A stretch of DNA of 64,000 nucleotides from Neofusicoccum parvum (Eukaryota; Ascomycota; Dothideomycetes; Botryosphaeriales; Botryosphaeriaceae), in assembly GCA_020912385.1 (NCBI GenBank), contig CP087207.1, forward strand, positions 1,302,001 to 1,366,000, in the 5' to 3' direction. The notes under the pieces are model-generated. The model was not told the DNA's origin, did not search any database, and saw only the letters and a list, made by a program, of their open reading frames with translations. Within the stretch, counting starts at the first letter, position 1, and each line of letters opens with the position of its first letter. Shown piece after piece: positions 11,270 to 23,005 of this stretch. A program made the translations under genes and the position numbers.

Positions 11270-13046
11270 TTACTGGTGCAGCTTCTTGCCCTTCGAAAAC
11301 CACCAGTCACACTCCTTTCTCGCCCAGGTATCATCAACCACCTGGCTAGTCACTCCAACACCAGAACCGCCAGCAAGCTCGTCGTTGCCCTCACCAAATA
11401 TCATCTTCTTCTCCTGCTTGCCCTTCTTGTACGGCAACCACTCGGGCCTGTCGGCCGCCCTGCCCTTCAGCGCGTTCGGATCGCCATTCTGCGTAATGAA
11501 GCTCGTCCAGTACGCGTGCACCTCGCCCGCCAGCTTCTCCTGGAACGGCGTGGAGCGCGCCACGATCTCGTACGCCTCGTACGGCTTCTGGTCGCCGTGG
11601 TTGGCGCCGTTCTGCACGCTCCCGTTGACCGCCCAGTGGTACATGAACACCGGCGCCTCCTGGCCCACGCCGGCATGCAGCGCCGTCGCGTGCACGGGGC
11701 AAACGTAAGCGTAGTGGGCATATGCAGCCTCCGCGCGCTTGTACTGCTTGCCCACAGCGAGCGGGCGTGTTTCGAGGTACGGTGAGGCCGAGTCCTTGGA
11801 CGGGTCCGGATACAGCTTGTCCAGCTCGGCGATGTCCTTGTCCGTAAGCTCTGGGTGGAGAACCTTGAAGTATTCAGGGAAGTCCTCGGGGTTTTCCAGA
11901 GTAGATGGCACGTAGGAAGACGCCTCGTTCGTGGTGAAGCCGGTGAGAATGGGGACCTTGTTCCATTTACCTGACTCCCAGGCCTCTGTTGGGCGGCGCT
12001 TAATGATCTTGCCATCAATAGTGGGCTGGAAGGCCCAGCGAAGAGAAGGGTTGTACTCGTCGAACACGTCAAACGCGGCCTTGAACACCACCTCGGACGG
12101 CTGCTCTCTCAAGCAGTCGAAGATGGAAGCTTCGGGGACATCGCCGCAGTTGGCAAGCTTGACGTACTTCTCGAACTGGTCTTCGTGCAGCTTCTCCGTG
12201 GGCTTGTGGACGGCACGGGCGGTGGTTCCACCAGACTCCATAATGGCACGCTGGAAGAAGGGCTCATCGGTGTTCATGACCATGTGGCCGATGGCGTGGG
12301 CTCCAGCGCTGAGTCCGAAAACGGTGACGTCCTCCGGGTTGCCACCGAACTCGCCAATGTTCTCCCTAAACCACTCGAAGAAGAAGTACATGTCGCGGAG
12401 ACCAAGGTTGAGCAGACCTTCCTTTTCGGTGAGGCCAGACGGCAGGAATCCGAGGGCACTGATGCGGTAGTGGAAGCTCACGCCAATGAAGGGGCTTTCG
12501 GACCAGCCAATCATCGAGGGAATGTCCTCCATGGCGGCAAAGCCACGGTTGAAGGCGCCGCCGTGGACATAGAGAGCGACGGGCAGGTTGGCAGAGCTGT
12601 TGGTTCCGGCCGGGCGGAAGACATTGACGCTCAGGCAGTCCTCGTCAAAGACCTTGGGCGGGCCACGGAACGACTTCCCGGGGCAGACTGGGCCATACTC
12701 GGATGCGTGGAAGGTGGCGTTGGACGTGGGCAGAGGCTCCAGCGGCTTGAATCTCCGCTGGCCGGTGGGAGGAAGAGAGTAAGGGAAGCCACGGAAGGCC
12801 TCGACCGACTGGGGGTAGTGGCCAAAGAGGGTCTTGCCTACGATTTTGCCCTGGGGCAAGACAACGGCGGGCTGGTACTGAGCGGAGAGATAGCTGCGGG
12901 ACTCACGTCAACAAACGACAGACGGGACAGAGTGGCGCGACGTACGGCTCGAGGACTTTCTGGAAGTCAAACAGACCCTGGATTTGGGCCAGGGCAAGAG
13001 CAACCGCGACGGCAAGAACAGCCGCCGACGCACGCAGGAACACCAT
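11270..13046 (-). CDS. Secreted type-B carboxylesterase/lipase
   Basis: Two exons (12946-13046 and 11270-12893) encode 574 residues of the alpha/beta-hydrolase carboxylesterase type-B family. The first exon encodes a signal peptide (MVFLRASAAVLAVAVALALA), so the enzyme is probably secreted. The second carries DEDCLSVNV (the EDCL signature), the oxyanion-hole YVHGGAF (about 142-148) and the nucleophile elbow FGLSAG (Ser about 229), where most family members have GESAG. TGFTTNEASSY probably holds the acid and NHGDQKPYE the histidine region. The 52-base intron GTACGT...CCGCAG joins KVLEP to YLSAQYQPAV; reading through it hits a stop. Several N-x-S/T sites fit secretion. Substrate cannot be inferred. 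Confidence 0.88.
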
Positions 13047-13705
13047 CTTGACGGCCAGCCAGACTCCAGCACCAACGACGCTCAGAAGGCACAACAGGAC
13101 CCGGAACTCGCACGTCGCCCGCGGCCAGCTTGGCGCAGTGTTAAATACGTTTCTTCACCGCAGCCCGACCCCGCATCGCGCAGTGGCAGGGTGCTGAATC
13201 ATCCCGGGTCGGATCCACTCCGATAGCGCTCACGTGTGTCCAGCGTCGGCAAGTCACCGCCCCGTCCGAGAACATGCCATGGGCGATCACCGCCGCTGTT
13301 CCGCCGGCCAGCGCGGTATCCGATACAGTGCCTTTTCCGCTGCGCGCCACTCGGAGCAAAGATACCAGACCGACCTGCGTAACGGCCTTCCTCGCGCCCT
13401 GCGCGTCGCTCCCCCGCTCGGCCAGCCACCGTGGGATCCGATCTTATCCCAGGCCAAGGCAGCAAGTCCGGGGGCCAAGCGTCCAGTATCAGGTCACGCT
13501 GCTATACACATCGCATTACAATACAATCCGCGCCATGGAAGTAACCGCCCTGGTCCGCGCGCTTGGGCTATCAGCGCCCAGCTTATCATGTCCACCGCGT
13601 GGCGGTCGCTGCCATATCAATAAATAGCCCGTTTGTACGGCCACGTCCGCGTCTTCGTCGCCGTCAGACTCGTCTTGTTTGTCTGTGCACCACCTCAATC
13701 CCACA
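13047..13705. other. Divergent promoter region, esterase/MFS
   Basis: A 659-base region between the divergent esterase and Dal5-like transporter, probably carrying both promoters. A TATTTAA-type stretch near 13143 lies about 100 bases upstream of the esterase. No RNA gene or repeat noticed. Confidence 0.5.
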
Positions 13706-15677
13706 ATGGCCGCGGACAAGGACCTGGAAAGCAGCCCGGACACCAAGATGGCCGCTGAGAAGCCGAGTCTCGAGAAGACGCCCTCCATCACCGGCAAGTC
13801 CGTCCTCGAGGGCGAGGTCATCCAGGAGCTCGACCAGGCCGAGGTCTTCCTGCGCGAGAGCGGCTATGATTGGGCTCAGGTTGAGGCCATCCTCAACGAC
13901 AAGACCAAGATGAGGGCCCTCACCAGGAAGGTCGACACCTGGCTCCTGCCGCTGCTCATGGGAACCTACGTCTTGCAGTACATCGACAAGTCGACCACCT
14001 CGTATGCCGCTGTGTTCGACTTGCTCACCGAGACCAACATGACCGGTGACGAGTATTCCTGGACTGCGAGCTTGTTCTACTTCGGTAAGTACGGAAGCTG
14101 CCTCTCAGGGCTCCTCCATTGACCGCCCGTGCAGGCTATCTGTTCTGGGAATACCCTGCCAGCTACATTGCTCAGCACTGGAGAACCGGAAAGGCCGTTT
14201 CGATCACCGTGTGAGTCCTGAACTCAATGCCTGCCATGGACTTCCTACTGATTGCTGCCTAGCATTGCATGGGCTGCAGTCCTCATGATCACGGCCGCCG
14301 CTGAGAATTTTGGAGGAGTTGCCGTTTGCAGATTCTTCTTGGGTTGCTTCGAAGCACCCATCACTCCCTGCTTCATGTTGATCGTCTCCATGTGGTACTC
14401 TAGAGACCAGCAACCCTTCAGAGCTGGTTGTTTCTACTGCTGCAACGGTCTGGGGTCTGCTGTAAGTCAAGCCCAATACCAGGCCTTCCATCGTTTATCA
14501 GATCACTGACTTCGCTTGTACAGCTCGGCGGTATCTTCACCTATGCGATCGGCCAAATCGACGGCTTTCCCGTATACAAGGCTATCTTCCTCATCTGCGG
14601 ATTCCTCACCCTGCTTTGGGGTGGGGTTCTTCTGTGGCTCCTTCCCGATAACCCGATGACTGCCAAGAGGTTCACCCTGGAGGAGAAGGCCGCTCTTCTG
14701 GGTGTTGGTAGGAGGAACCAGACCGTGAGTTTTTGAACGAGTGCACACTATATGGATAAGACTAACGCCGTGCAGGGTACACTGAACCGTATCATTAAGC
14801 CGTACCAGATCAAGGAGGCTTTCATGGACGTGCAGGTCTGGACTCTGTTCTTCTTCACTCTGCTCAACGAGCTCATGAACGGTGGCGTGGCAAATGTGAG
14901 AAATCTCTCTGTGAATGATTTTGCCTCGAGTGTTCACTGACGCCTTGCACAGTTCGGCAAGCTCATCATCAAGGGTCTCGTCAAGGACCCTCTCGAGACG
15001 ACTGCTCTGGGCATCCCGCAGGGTGGCTTTCAGATCATGTTCATTCTGTCCGGATGCTTCTTTGCCTCTTATTTCAAGAATGCCAGGACCATCATCATGG
15101 CTCTCTACGTGCTCCCAACCATCGCTGGAGCTTCGATTCTTTGGAAGATGCCGCGGACAAACAAGATCGGCTGCTTGTTCGGCTACTACATCGTAAGTTG
15201 CTTGCGCCAATTCCTCTCGCAGGTGTCCCTCGCAGGTGAACTGACCATGATTCCGCAATAGGTTGGCGCATACGTCGCTTCCCTGACGATCGCCCTGCAA
15301 ATGCCCGCCTCGAACGTCGGCGGCTACACCAAACGTGTCACCGCCACCGCCTTCGTCTTCCTGGCCTACTGCATCGGCAACATTGTCGGCCCGCACGCCT
15401 TCCTAGCCTCGGAGGCTCCCATCTACCAGACCGGCATCAAGATGATCCTGGCCTGCTCTTGCTGCCAGTTCGGTCTCGCTCTGTTCCTGCGCTACTGGCT
15501 CACCAAGCGCAACGCTGAGCGTGACAGGAAGCTTGCCGAGCAGGGTGGCAACGCTGAAGTGGACGACGAGCCCATGAGAGACTTGACAGATTTCGAGGTG
15601 AGTGAAATGATGTTGTTCTGTCTGTTTCCTGTGCTGACTGAGAATTTTAGAACCCGGCGTTCCGCTACTCGCTGTGA
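13706..15677 (+). CDS. MFS transporter, Dal5/allantoate-permease (ACS) family
   Basis: Eight exons: 13706-14084, 14135-14210, 14263-14461, 14524-14724, 14776-14895, 14953-15192, 15262-15597 and 15651-15677, encoding 525 residues. All junctions are GT-AG and keep a continuous twelve-helix MFS protein. The family is anion:cation symporters (fungal Dal5, Tna1, Seo1 relatives), which import small organic anions such as allantoate, nicotinate or short peptides. Diagnostic segments are YVLQYIDKSTTSYAAV, LFWEYPASYIAQ, CRFFLGCFEAPITP and the late RVTATAFVFLAYCIGNIVGP. The N-terminal 90 residues are hydrophilic and cytosolic. The last exon adds only NPAFRYSL. The substrate is unknown; no pathway genes sit beside it. 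Confidence 0.9.
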
Positions 15678-15786
15678 GGTGGTGGAGAATGTTCTTTTTA
15701 GCGTATGAACCGGACATGAAACGGAGACGAATGAATATGCTGCAATAACCCTTCTATGAACTGTGTGCTACGTGTCGGTGTTTTCG

Positions 15787-15816
15787 TCTCGTCCGCCTCT
15801 CGTCCGCCTCTCGTCC
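15787..15816. repeat. Short tandem repeat, 11-base unit
   Basis: The unit TCTCGTCCGCC occurs twice in full and once in its first eight bases, without interruption, in the 3' flank of the Dal5-like gene. Probably a minor minisatellite. Confidence 0.75.
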
Positions 15817-16306
15817 GAGCTCTTGAGGAATCAGCGCTGCAGGTGACGGCCGGCGTGACATGGTCTACATGAGCACATTTCAGTGGAGAGTCCGAATATT
15901 CGTCCGCATATCTTTGAAATATTGTTCCGGGGACAATGGCGTACGGACGAATCTGTCGAGTGCCTACGCAGTTGCGCTTGTCGAGAGAAAATGGCGGTTC
16001 CCGTCAGCCGCAGCGTCCATTTGCATGCATGAAGATCTTAACGCCGCGCTTACTGCCGCAGGTGCAACCCCAAAGTCGGCACCCGAGTGACAGGGCTACG
16101 ACTGTGCCATGCACAAAAGGGAAGATCGGATGCAAGCTGGCTTCGCATCGTACGAAGTTCATCAGTGGAGATAACTTCGCCGCCCCTCTTAGCGGCCGCT
16201 GACGAAGCGGACCTGGTCTAAAGATAGAAGTCCTTCGAGCTCAATCACCCTTACGTAGCATGGTTGATGTGTTGACTCTGAGCTTATACAAACAGCCTCA
16301 CTGTCA

Positions 16307-16314
16307 TATAAAAG
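16307..16314 (+). promoter_or_regulatory. TATA box of the Rossmann-fold reductase gene
   Basis: TATAAAAG lies 69-76 bases before the start codon at 16383. Sequence and spacing fit a fungal TATA-type promoter, which is more usual for inducible than for housekeeping genes. Confidence 0.5.
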
Positions 16315-16382
16315 TGGCCGCAAATAAGGCACGGTTATGGTAGAATAGACACATTATCCTCAATCCATCAAACATCAACAAA

Positions 16383-17676
16383 ATGGTCAAAGTTTTCTTG
16401 TAGGTATTAGTTGGTCCTTTGTCGATGTTGTCTTCTGACAGAATCATTTAGTCTTGGAGGTACCGGCCACATTGGTGGCGAGGTCATCAATGCCATTGTG
16501 AAGAGGTTCCCAGGCATCGAGATCACAACGCTGGTCCGGGACGACAAAAAGGGCGCCCGCTTGACCGAAAAATTCTCCACTATCAAGACCATCATTGGAG
16601 ATCTTGAGAGCTTCGATGTGATTGAGAAGGCGTCCAGGGACGCGGGGATTGTCATCAGTAAGTGCCCGAGTTTGGTCTATGGTTTCGCTGGCCCTGCTGC
16701 CTTTCTCCTTTATCAATCTTCCACTCACCTGTTCCTTGCCTACCATCATTTCACTCTGAACTCGTTCCTATCTCGTACCACACACTCTCCCACCACCATC
16801 TCACTAACCAACGTCCCAGACTGCGCCCCCGACATCCCCCACGCACCCACCACCCACGCCATCACCCGCGGTCTCTCCTCCTCCTCCTCCTCCCCCTCCT
16901 CTCCGCCCACCTTCCTCATCCACACCTCCGGCGCCGGTCTCACCTGGACGGCGCCGACCGGCACCCACGACCCCTCCCCCTCGGCCATCTGGTCCGACAC
17001 GGCCTCCCTCCCAGCCATCCTGTCCGCGCCGCGCACCGCGCTGCACGCGCCCGAAGACGCCGCCGTCCGCGCCGCGCACCCTTCCGTGCGCGTCGCCATC
17101 GTCTCGCCGACCGCCGTCTACGGGCTGTCGGCATCGCCCGTCCACCCCACGCCCATCACCCTGCCCGACACGGTCCGCGCGATGCGCGCCCTCGGCGCCG
17201 GCTTCACCGTCGCCGCCGGCGACAACCTGCACGGCTGGGTCCACGTCGCCGACCTGGCGCGCATCTACGTCGGCTTGCTGGCCGACGCGGTGGCCGCGCG
17301 GACGAGCGGCGGCGGCGGCGGCCCAGGCCGAGAGCCCGACCGGCGGCTTTGGGGCCCGGAGGCGTACTTCTTCGCGGTGGGCGAGGAGTTGGCGTTCAGG
17401 GAGTGGATGGCCGTGCTGGTGCCGGAGGTGAGGAGGCGCGGCGGCGTTCCGGAGGAGAGGGTCGTGGAGGTGGATTTTGCGAGGGCGGCCAGGGCGGTGG
17501 CGGAGGGGGGTGGGGTGACGGAGCACAGCGAGGCGCAGGCGCTGCTGTTCGGCGCGGAGATGAGGTGTAGGAGTGATAGGGCTAGGGAATTGTTGGGATG
17601 GGTGCCGAGGGGGGAAGGGGGCGTCAGGGCCGCGGTTGGGGAGGTGGTGGATGTGCTTTTCGAGAGCGGGTTTTAG
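16383..17676 (+). CDS. NAD(P)-binding Rossmann-fold protein (extended SDR/NmrA-like)
   Basis: Three exons (16383-16399, 16452-16657 and 16820-17676) encode 359 residues. The first exon has only 17 bases and encodes MVKVF; splicing to 16452 gives MVKVFFLGGTGHIGGEV, a complete GxxGxxG dinucleotide-binding motif at the N terminus. Without this splice the frame has no suitable start. The second intron joins AGIVI to NCAPDIPHA. Later segments VRVAIVSPTAVYGLSA (holding a Tyr) and LHGWVHVADLARIYVGLL are typical of nucleoside-diphosphate-sugar-epimerase-like reductases. A poly-Ser stretch encoded by a TCC repeat lies near residue 95. There is no signal peptide or membrane segment. The substrate is not predictable. 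Codon use becomes very GC-rich in exon 3. Confidence 0.82.
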
Positions 17677-18562
17677 GTTTGCGGGTGGGCTGCTGGGAAG
17701 AAATGGAGGGACATAGGGTGAGTGTGGATGCGAGCCGCGGTGATTGCTTGCCGAAGGGTATGGATGGATTGGGAGATGTGGTGAGATTTTCGGCTGCCAT
17801 TCTTCACTTCCTGCTATCCAACTTCTAAGACGCAATTGGTCAAAAACACCTGTTGACTGGTACTGGTGCTCCACTCACTTGTTTGCATAAATATGGATCA
17901 CTTACAGATCGATGACGCTCTCGAGATATCACCAAGTGCTGTTCAACCCCTGGCATTGTTCCTTCAGATGTGCAACTAGTTTGGGACCGGAACTTAAGAA
18001 GCTTGGGTGAGGGAGTCGTCTACTCACTAGCAGAGTGCATGCTACCGCAGGAATGCAAACAGGCGGGGAAGTCACGCTGGATGTCGGATGTTGGCAGTAG
18101 CAACCACACTCTCTCTCCGTCTTCGCAACGTATCCCTAGCAGAGCAGGCTTCACCACCACATCCAGATCCCTAGCATCGTTTTGCTTTAGCAGCAGATCA
18201 CATGAAACGCACCTAAAGGCTGCAAGATAGAGTTTTCCAACGTATGTTATTCGAATCGTCTCAGCTCTTGGCGAGACCAACAACTATGAAAACAATGCCA
18301 TGTAGGGACCAAAATAGCGAGTGTCCCGCCTAAACCCTGATGCATGCAAAATGGAACGAACCCTTTCCCGATCGTTTTTTCTCGATGATGCAAAGCGTGA
18401 ACAATCAAACAGACCCTGAAACCCCAATCAAAAGCGCCATGCTTGCAAGAGAGTATCCCGTACGTCCCAAGTTCGGTATCCGTGAAGCCCCAATCATTCT
18501 ATAAGACGTAATGCACAGTGTAGAAAAGAAACGTATGCTTTGTTGCCAGCGCACGCGCGCTC
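17677..18562. other. Intergenic region, convergent 3' flanks
   Basis: 3' flanks of the SDR gene and of calcipressin. Moderate GC, no ORF with family resemblance, no repeat or RNA gene recognised. Confidence 0.5.
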
Positions 18563-19450
18563 TCATGCGGCGGAGTGCATGAGCTCGACAGGCGGCCGCG
18601 ACGTATGCGCGAGGATCGGGCGCTGGACATCCTCCATCGGCGTCATCTCGCCGGGGCTGGCGGTGGTGTCCTCGACGGCGATGGCGGGCAGGTCGGGGCT
18701 GTCGCCGTGGTCCTCGGGGTGGTAGACGATGGTGGCGCTGCCGCTGCGTTGCCTCTTGCTAACGTCGATGGGGCTGATGGGACTCTTGCCGTCCATCTCG
18801 GAATCGACGGGGCTCTGCGGCAGGGCGTCCGGGCGAGCGTGCAGCTTAGCCAGGGCGGCGGCAAGGTCTTCGGCATGCACCTCCTTGTTGGGCGGTTCCT
18901 CGTTGCGCACCTCCCAGCCGTGCGGCGGCGACGGCGGCGGGCTGATGAAGAACAGCTTGTCGCTCTTGGGCAGCGGCAGGTGCTGGTCCGTCGGGTTCAG
19001 CGGCGTGTGGGTGCCAAAGTAGACGCGCACCCGGTCGCCCATGACGGTCTCGCCGTCCAACTTCTGCTTGATTGTCACGGCGGCGGCGATGTCGAAGAAA
19101 GACACGACGATGCGGCGGAAGGAGCGCAGCGGCGCCCATGTGTGCACGGGCGCATACGAGTTGATCAGATCGCGGAGGGTGACGAGGTTCGCGGGGTGGA
19201 AGATAGAGGCGTCTTGCAGGTTCTGGGGGCTCGGGGTTAGTCGGCGCTCAGAGAGTGGGGAGCGGTGAGCGGCAGCGGCAGCGGCAGCACTTACGGTGAT
19301 GAGGAGGGTGTTGGAGGGCGGCGAGGGCGTGATGAGCGGCGGCAGGTCGGACAGGTCCAGGGAGAGGTTCGGCGAGCGGCGGCCGCGCGAGGACGAGAAG
19401 GAGCCGGTGCTGCCAGCGCGGGAGCGCGGAGGAGAAAGTTGTGCGGCCAT
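18563..19450 (-). CDS. RCN1: Calcipressin (calcineurin regulator, RCAN family)
   Basis: Two exons (19295-19450 and 18563-19222; intron GTAAGT...CCCCAG) encode 271 residues. Calcipressins bind calcineurin and both inhibit and tune its phosphatase activity. Visible features are an RRM-like fold from about residue 47 (NTLLIT, then NLQDASIFHPANL across the junction), the RRIVVSFFDIAAAVTIKQ strand, the signature FISPPPSPPHGWEV that is the conserved calcineurin-contact and phosphorylation motif, and a fungal C-terminal block TIVYHPEDHGDSPDLPAIAVED that carries a PxIxxx-type docking sequence. The intron contains a CTGCCG repeat. The N-terminal 45 residues are Ser/Arg-rich and disordered. A sequence resembling a Crz1 site lies about 180 bases upstream. 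Confidence 0.92.
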   Translation of the reverse strand: MAAQLSPPRSRAGSTGSFSSSRGRRSPNLSLDLSDLPPLITPSPPSNTLLITVSAAAAAAAHRSPLSERRLTPSPQNLQDASIFHPANLVTLRDLINSYAPVHTWAPLRSFRRIVVSFFDIAAAVTIKQKLDGETVMGDRVRVYFGTHTPLNPTDQHLPLPKSDKLFFISPPPSPPHGWEVRNEEPPNKEVHAEDLAAALAKLHARPDALPQSPVDSEMDGKSPISPIDVSKRQRSGSATIVYHPEDHGDSPDLPAIAVEDTTASPGEMTPMEDVQRPILAHTSRPPVELMHSAA

Positions 19451-20326
19451 GGCGGTGGCGGGCGTGGTGGTCTCGGGCGAGATGTGTGTGTGCGGAGCAC
19501 GGGGCGGTGGTGTGGAAGGCGCGGTCGGCTTGGAGAGGAAGTCTGGAGAGAGGGCTTGGTGCAGCGACTTGGGGTGGTTTAAAAAGCGGTCGGGTGCTGG
19601 GGAGGTTGTAGCATTGATGCCGGTCGGTGGCTGAGCTCAAAGGCCACCGATGGCGGGCCCCGGGGCCCCTGCGCGGTGGATGCGCGATGGGCGGCTTGGC
19701 TGGCGCTTAGCGCAGCGTTGCCCGTCCCCTCCGCAGTTCTAGGTCAGTGGCCGACTACACAGCCTCCAACGCCGCCCTTGGCCGCTTCACGCTCCCGCAC
19801 CACTCCGCGTGCCGGCAAATCGCTCTGCTGCTGCAACCAGCTAAGACACGGCGCGCGATAGAATTTTCTCCGCGCTTCCGCTCTTGGCCAGGCTCTCGAT
19901 GTTTGAGCCGGCGCTGCTGTGTGCCTCGCACATGTCGCAGGCGGGCCGCCCGCCACTGCGCCCCCCAAGCAGTGCCAGCAGTGCCCGTCCGCCAGACCAG
20001 CACGCACCCACGCCTACGCAGCTCTCGTTCTTCCAGCGCCCCAACGCGCCAGCCCGCAGCAAACGAGCCGCCAAACGCGCAAGCAGAGGCCGCTTATCCC
20101 CGCAGTTGGCCCGCGAAAGGGGGCGCGTGGGAGGACGGCGCAGCTACGATCGCCTGAATGGATATCCGATAAGCTCGCATGCGCAAGTGCTTTCCGAGCG
20201 CGGACAGCGGCTATGTACAACCGCAGGAATGGACCTCGCCCCCCGCGCCGCCAATAGCCCGCCGCTCCGTCTCCCCCACCTCAGAAGAGGCTTATACTCC
20301 AATCATTTGAGGCATTATTCCATCCG
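19451..20326. other. Promoter region of calcipressin
   Basis: 876 GC-rich bases upstream of calcipressin, reaching the 3' flank of the oxidoreductase. A GTGGCTGAG sequence at 19627-19635 resembles fungal Crz1-binding elements. ORFs here are Arg-rich and unsupported. Confidence 0.45.
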
Positions 20327-21656
20327 CTAAGCCCTCACCTTGACCACAACCTTGCCAAAGTGCCCGCCGGAGAACAGATATCCCAAGGCCTCGTTGGCGA
20401 GGTCGAACTCAAACACCCTGTCGATCACCGGGTGAATCTCGTGCTGCCTGTAGAAGTCGCACATCTCCTCGAATCGCTCGCGCGGTCCGTTGAGGATGCC
20501 CTTGAGCGTCACGTTACGCCTAAGAGCCAAGACGTTCACATTCGTCCTGTCACCCGCCTCGTCCTCCTTGCCTGAGAGGTAGCCGATGGAATTGATCAGG
20601 CCCCCAAATGCAACTGCGTCGAACGACTTCCGCAGCGTGCGTGCACCGCCGCACTCGAAGACAATGTCCGCGCCCTCGTCACCCGTGAGTTTCATGACCT
20701 CGTCCTGCCACTCCGGATTGCTGCGGTAGTTGATTAGGAAGTCCGCGCCAAGGCTCTGCGCCTTCTTGAGCTTGTCATCCGACGACGAAGTCACGATCGC
20801 TTTGACGTCATTAGCATTCGCCCAAATCACACGCGGAGGGTGCGGGAAGAACAGGAAAGAAGCGGAGAGCACAGGGAGTGATGGAGAGCTAATCACAAAC
20901 AGCACACCTGTGGAGACTGAGTCTCTGACAGCAAACGCATCTGTACACGACACTGGCTTGGCAGATTATGCATACGAGAAAAACCAACTTACCCTTCGCG
21001 CCACTCGCTTTTGCTATTTGCAATCCGCTGATGGACACGCCGCCTGTGCCTTGGAGCAACACGACTTCACCTGCGCCACCAGGTTGGCCCATAGGCCTCA
21101 TACCGTTGATAGCCATCCACGCAGTGACTGCAGCGATAGGCAGGCACGACGCCTCCTCATCGGTCATGTACTCTGGAGCCTTGACTAAGCCGTAGCTCGG
21201 AAAGACGCGATGAGTGGCCAAAACGCCGTCGAGAGGCAGCCCGAGGCCGTGCGCCATGTGGTGAGCCTTCACCTGGCCCTTCAGGTGCGTCTGGTTGAAG
21301 ATGGAGACGACCCGATCCCCAACCTTCCACGGGATCGTTGCGGAGCCCTCGCCAACAGCGGTGATGACACCGCACGCGTCGGCGCACGGGACGAGCGGCT
21401 TAGTCTTTCCTTCAGAGACGGTCTTGTGGTGCTTGTACAGCCCCATGGCGACTGGCGACAAGGATCAGCTGCTGTGCGCATGCAAAATTGCCGAAAGAGG
21501 AAAGCTACCCTCGGTGTCGCGGTAGTTGAGTGACACAGCCCGGATCTCGACCAGCACCTCGTCCTTCCCGGGCGTCGGCAAAGGCGCTGTGCTCTGGTAG
21601 ACTTTGTCCAAGCCATCCTGCAAGGTTTGCCACTGCCTGATCTGGGTTTCGGCCAT
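20327..21656 (-). CDS. Zinc-independent alcohol dehydrogenase/quinone oxidoreductase-like MDR protein
   Basis: Three exons (21509-21656, 20993-21451 and 20327-20799) encode 359 residues of the medium-chain dehydrogenase/reductase superfamily. The N-terminal GroES-like domain contains LVEIRAVSLNYRDTEV and CADACGVITAVG; the Rossmann domain contains EVVLLQGTGGVSISGLQIAKASGAKAIVTSSS in adjoining pieces across the second junction. The catalytic-zinc ligand positions are replaced (NYRDTE in place of a Cys motif) and no four-cysteine structural-zinc loop is seen, so it is probably a zinc-free NADPH reductase. The second intron (193 bases) is long for this window; its branch point CTAAT lies just before the acceptor chosen. 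C-terminal HFGKVVVKV is typical. Cytosolic; substrate unknown. Confidence 0.87.
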
Positions 21657-23005
21657 GGCGATGGTCTAAAGCGGTGGATTGATAGCACTGCTGGTTATGG
21701 AGTGTAAATGAAGGTACGGAGTGAGACAGTGAGACAAGCTGCAGCAGAGATGTCAAGCCGGAGGAGAGGATTAGTTTCACGTCCGCCAGCATCGTTGGCG
21801 GCAGCAGTGGGGTTGCCCCAAGCCATTACAAAGCAAGATATCCAGTCGGACCGGGTATCGAGCCCGATAGAGCTACGTCGAAGTGCCGATGTTACACACG
21901 GCAGTCTGTGTCCTGCACTCTGGCAATTTGTTACGTGAAGCAAGTGGCCAGAGGGCGCGTTTAATCAATTCTTACGACACCTGCACATTGTTCCGCGCAA
22001 ACAGCGCTCCAGTAGCTCAGTTCGATGGATCAGCGGCCGTGGTCGCGTTGAGGCCAGCCCGCGGGAGCATCCGGTGCCTGATTGCTGGTTGCCCGCGGCG
22101 CGACGTCACCGTCCCCGTCGGGCATTGCACATCTCCCCGTGCACGTGCTGTTACCGGCACACCGGGGTACACAGTAGAGGCGCTACGCCACAGGCACAGC
22201 CACAAAATGTGGCTTGCTCCGTGTGTTCATCGTAACTCGTATCTTCCGCTCGGCCACTCCGAGCCTCGTCATCTCTTTCTGTCATCGTGATTGCCTACTT
22301 TACGGATAGATGGTCTCTCCGAGAATCCTGTCGCTTAGGATGATGGATCCGTTGAACTGGGCAGTGCTGATCCAATGCGTCTCAACTTAACCCTTCGGCC
22401 GGTACGCCAGGACGGCCGTCCGATCGCTGGTGAGCGCGCCGAGGAGCCTGGATGTTTCCCGCTGATACCCCACGCAACTCGTTGAACTCGAGATCCCGGA
22501 TGCGATCAGAGGTGCTCTCGTCCTGCTGGAACTTACAGAGAATAGGGATAATTCGATTGCCATTTAGCAGCCACAATAGAAGTTGCTAGCAAGAGTCCGA
22601 AATTCGCTGTCGAGAATTCGCCTGGGTTGAGCCTGATAATACCTCGAACAGCCAATCCAAAACATCGTGCTAGGAAGATCTTATGGTTTCTGAAGGTGGA
22701 AAGCCATGGTGATGTGTCGTGGATGTCTCTGCGGCTCTGCCTGTAGGGACGCTTTCTAACGCTGGTCCGTGCGCAGGCTCTGAGCGCGCAATGCCGGTGA
22801 CGACTCGAAGTAACACTCCACGCTTTCTTTCAACGCCGCGGGGAGTCGCAACACCTGCCCTCAACGCCCGCCGCACTGCGCCTCCTCCCGCTCCATCGCA
22901 GCTTTCGACTCCGCCTTACAACCCGCACCGCCCGCGCCGAGCTTCTCAGCAAACGTACGCAGCCACCTCCTTCACGCGTCCTCTGAGACGCCTTTCGCCG
23001 CAACC
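21657..23005. other. Intergenic region, divergent MDR oxidoreductase/RPB3
   Basis: 1.35 kb carrying the promoters of two divergent genes. No ORF above 140 codons and none recognised. I looked for tRNA stems around GTTCGATGG near 22019 and found none. Confidence 0.5.

Larger units (their letters stand above)
15678..16382. other. Intergenic region with 11-base tandem repeat
   Basis: 3' flank of the MFS gene and promoter of the next gene. At 15787-15816 the unit TCTCGTCCGCC is repeated about 2.7 times. A strong TATA box lies near the right end. No ORF of note. Confidence 0.6.

Noticed and set aside
16804..17874. 356-codon minus-strand ORF
   Set aside because: Shadow of the GC-rich third exon of the Rossmann-fold reductase.
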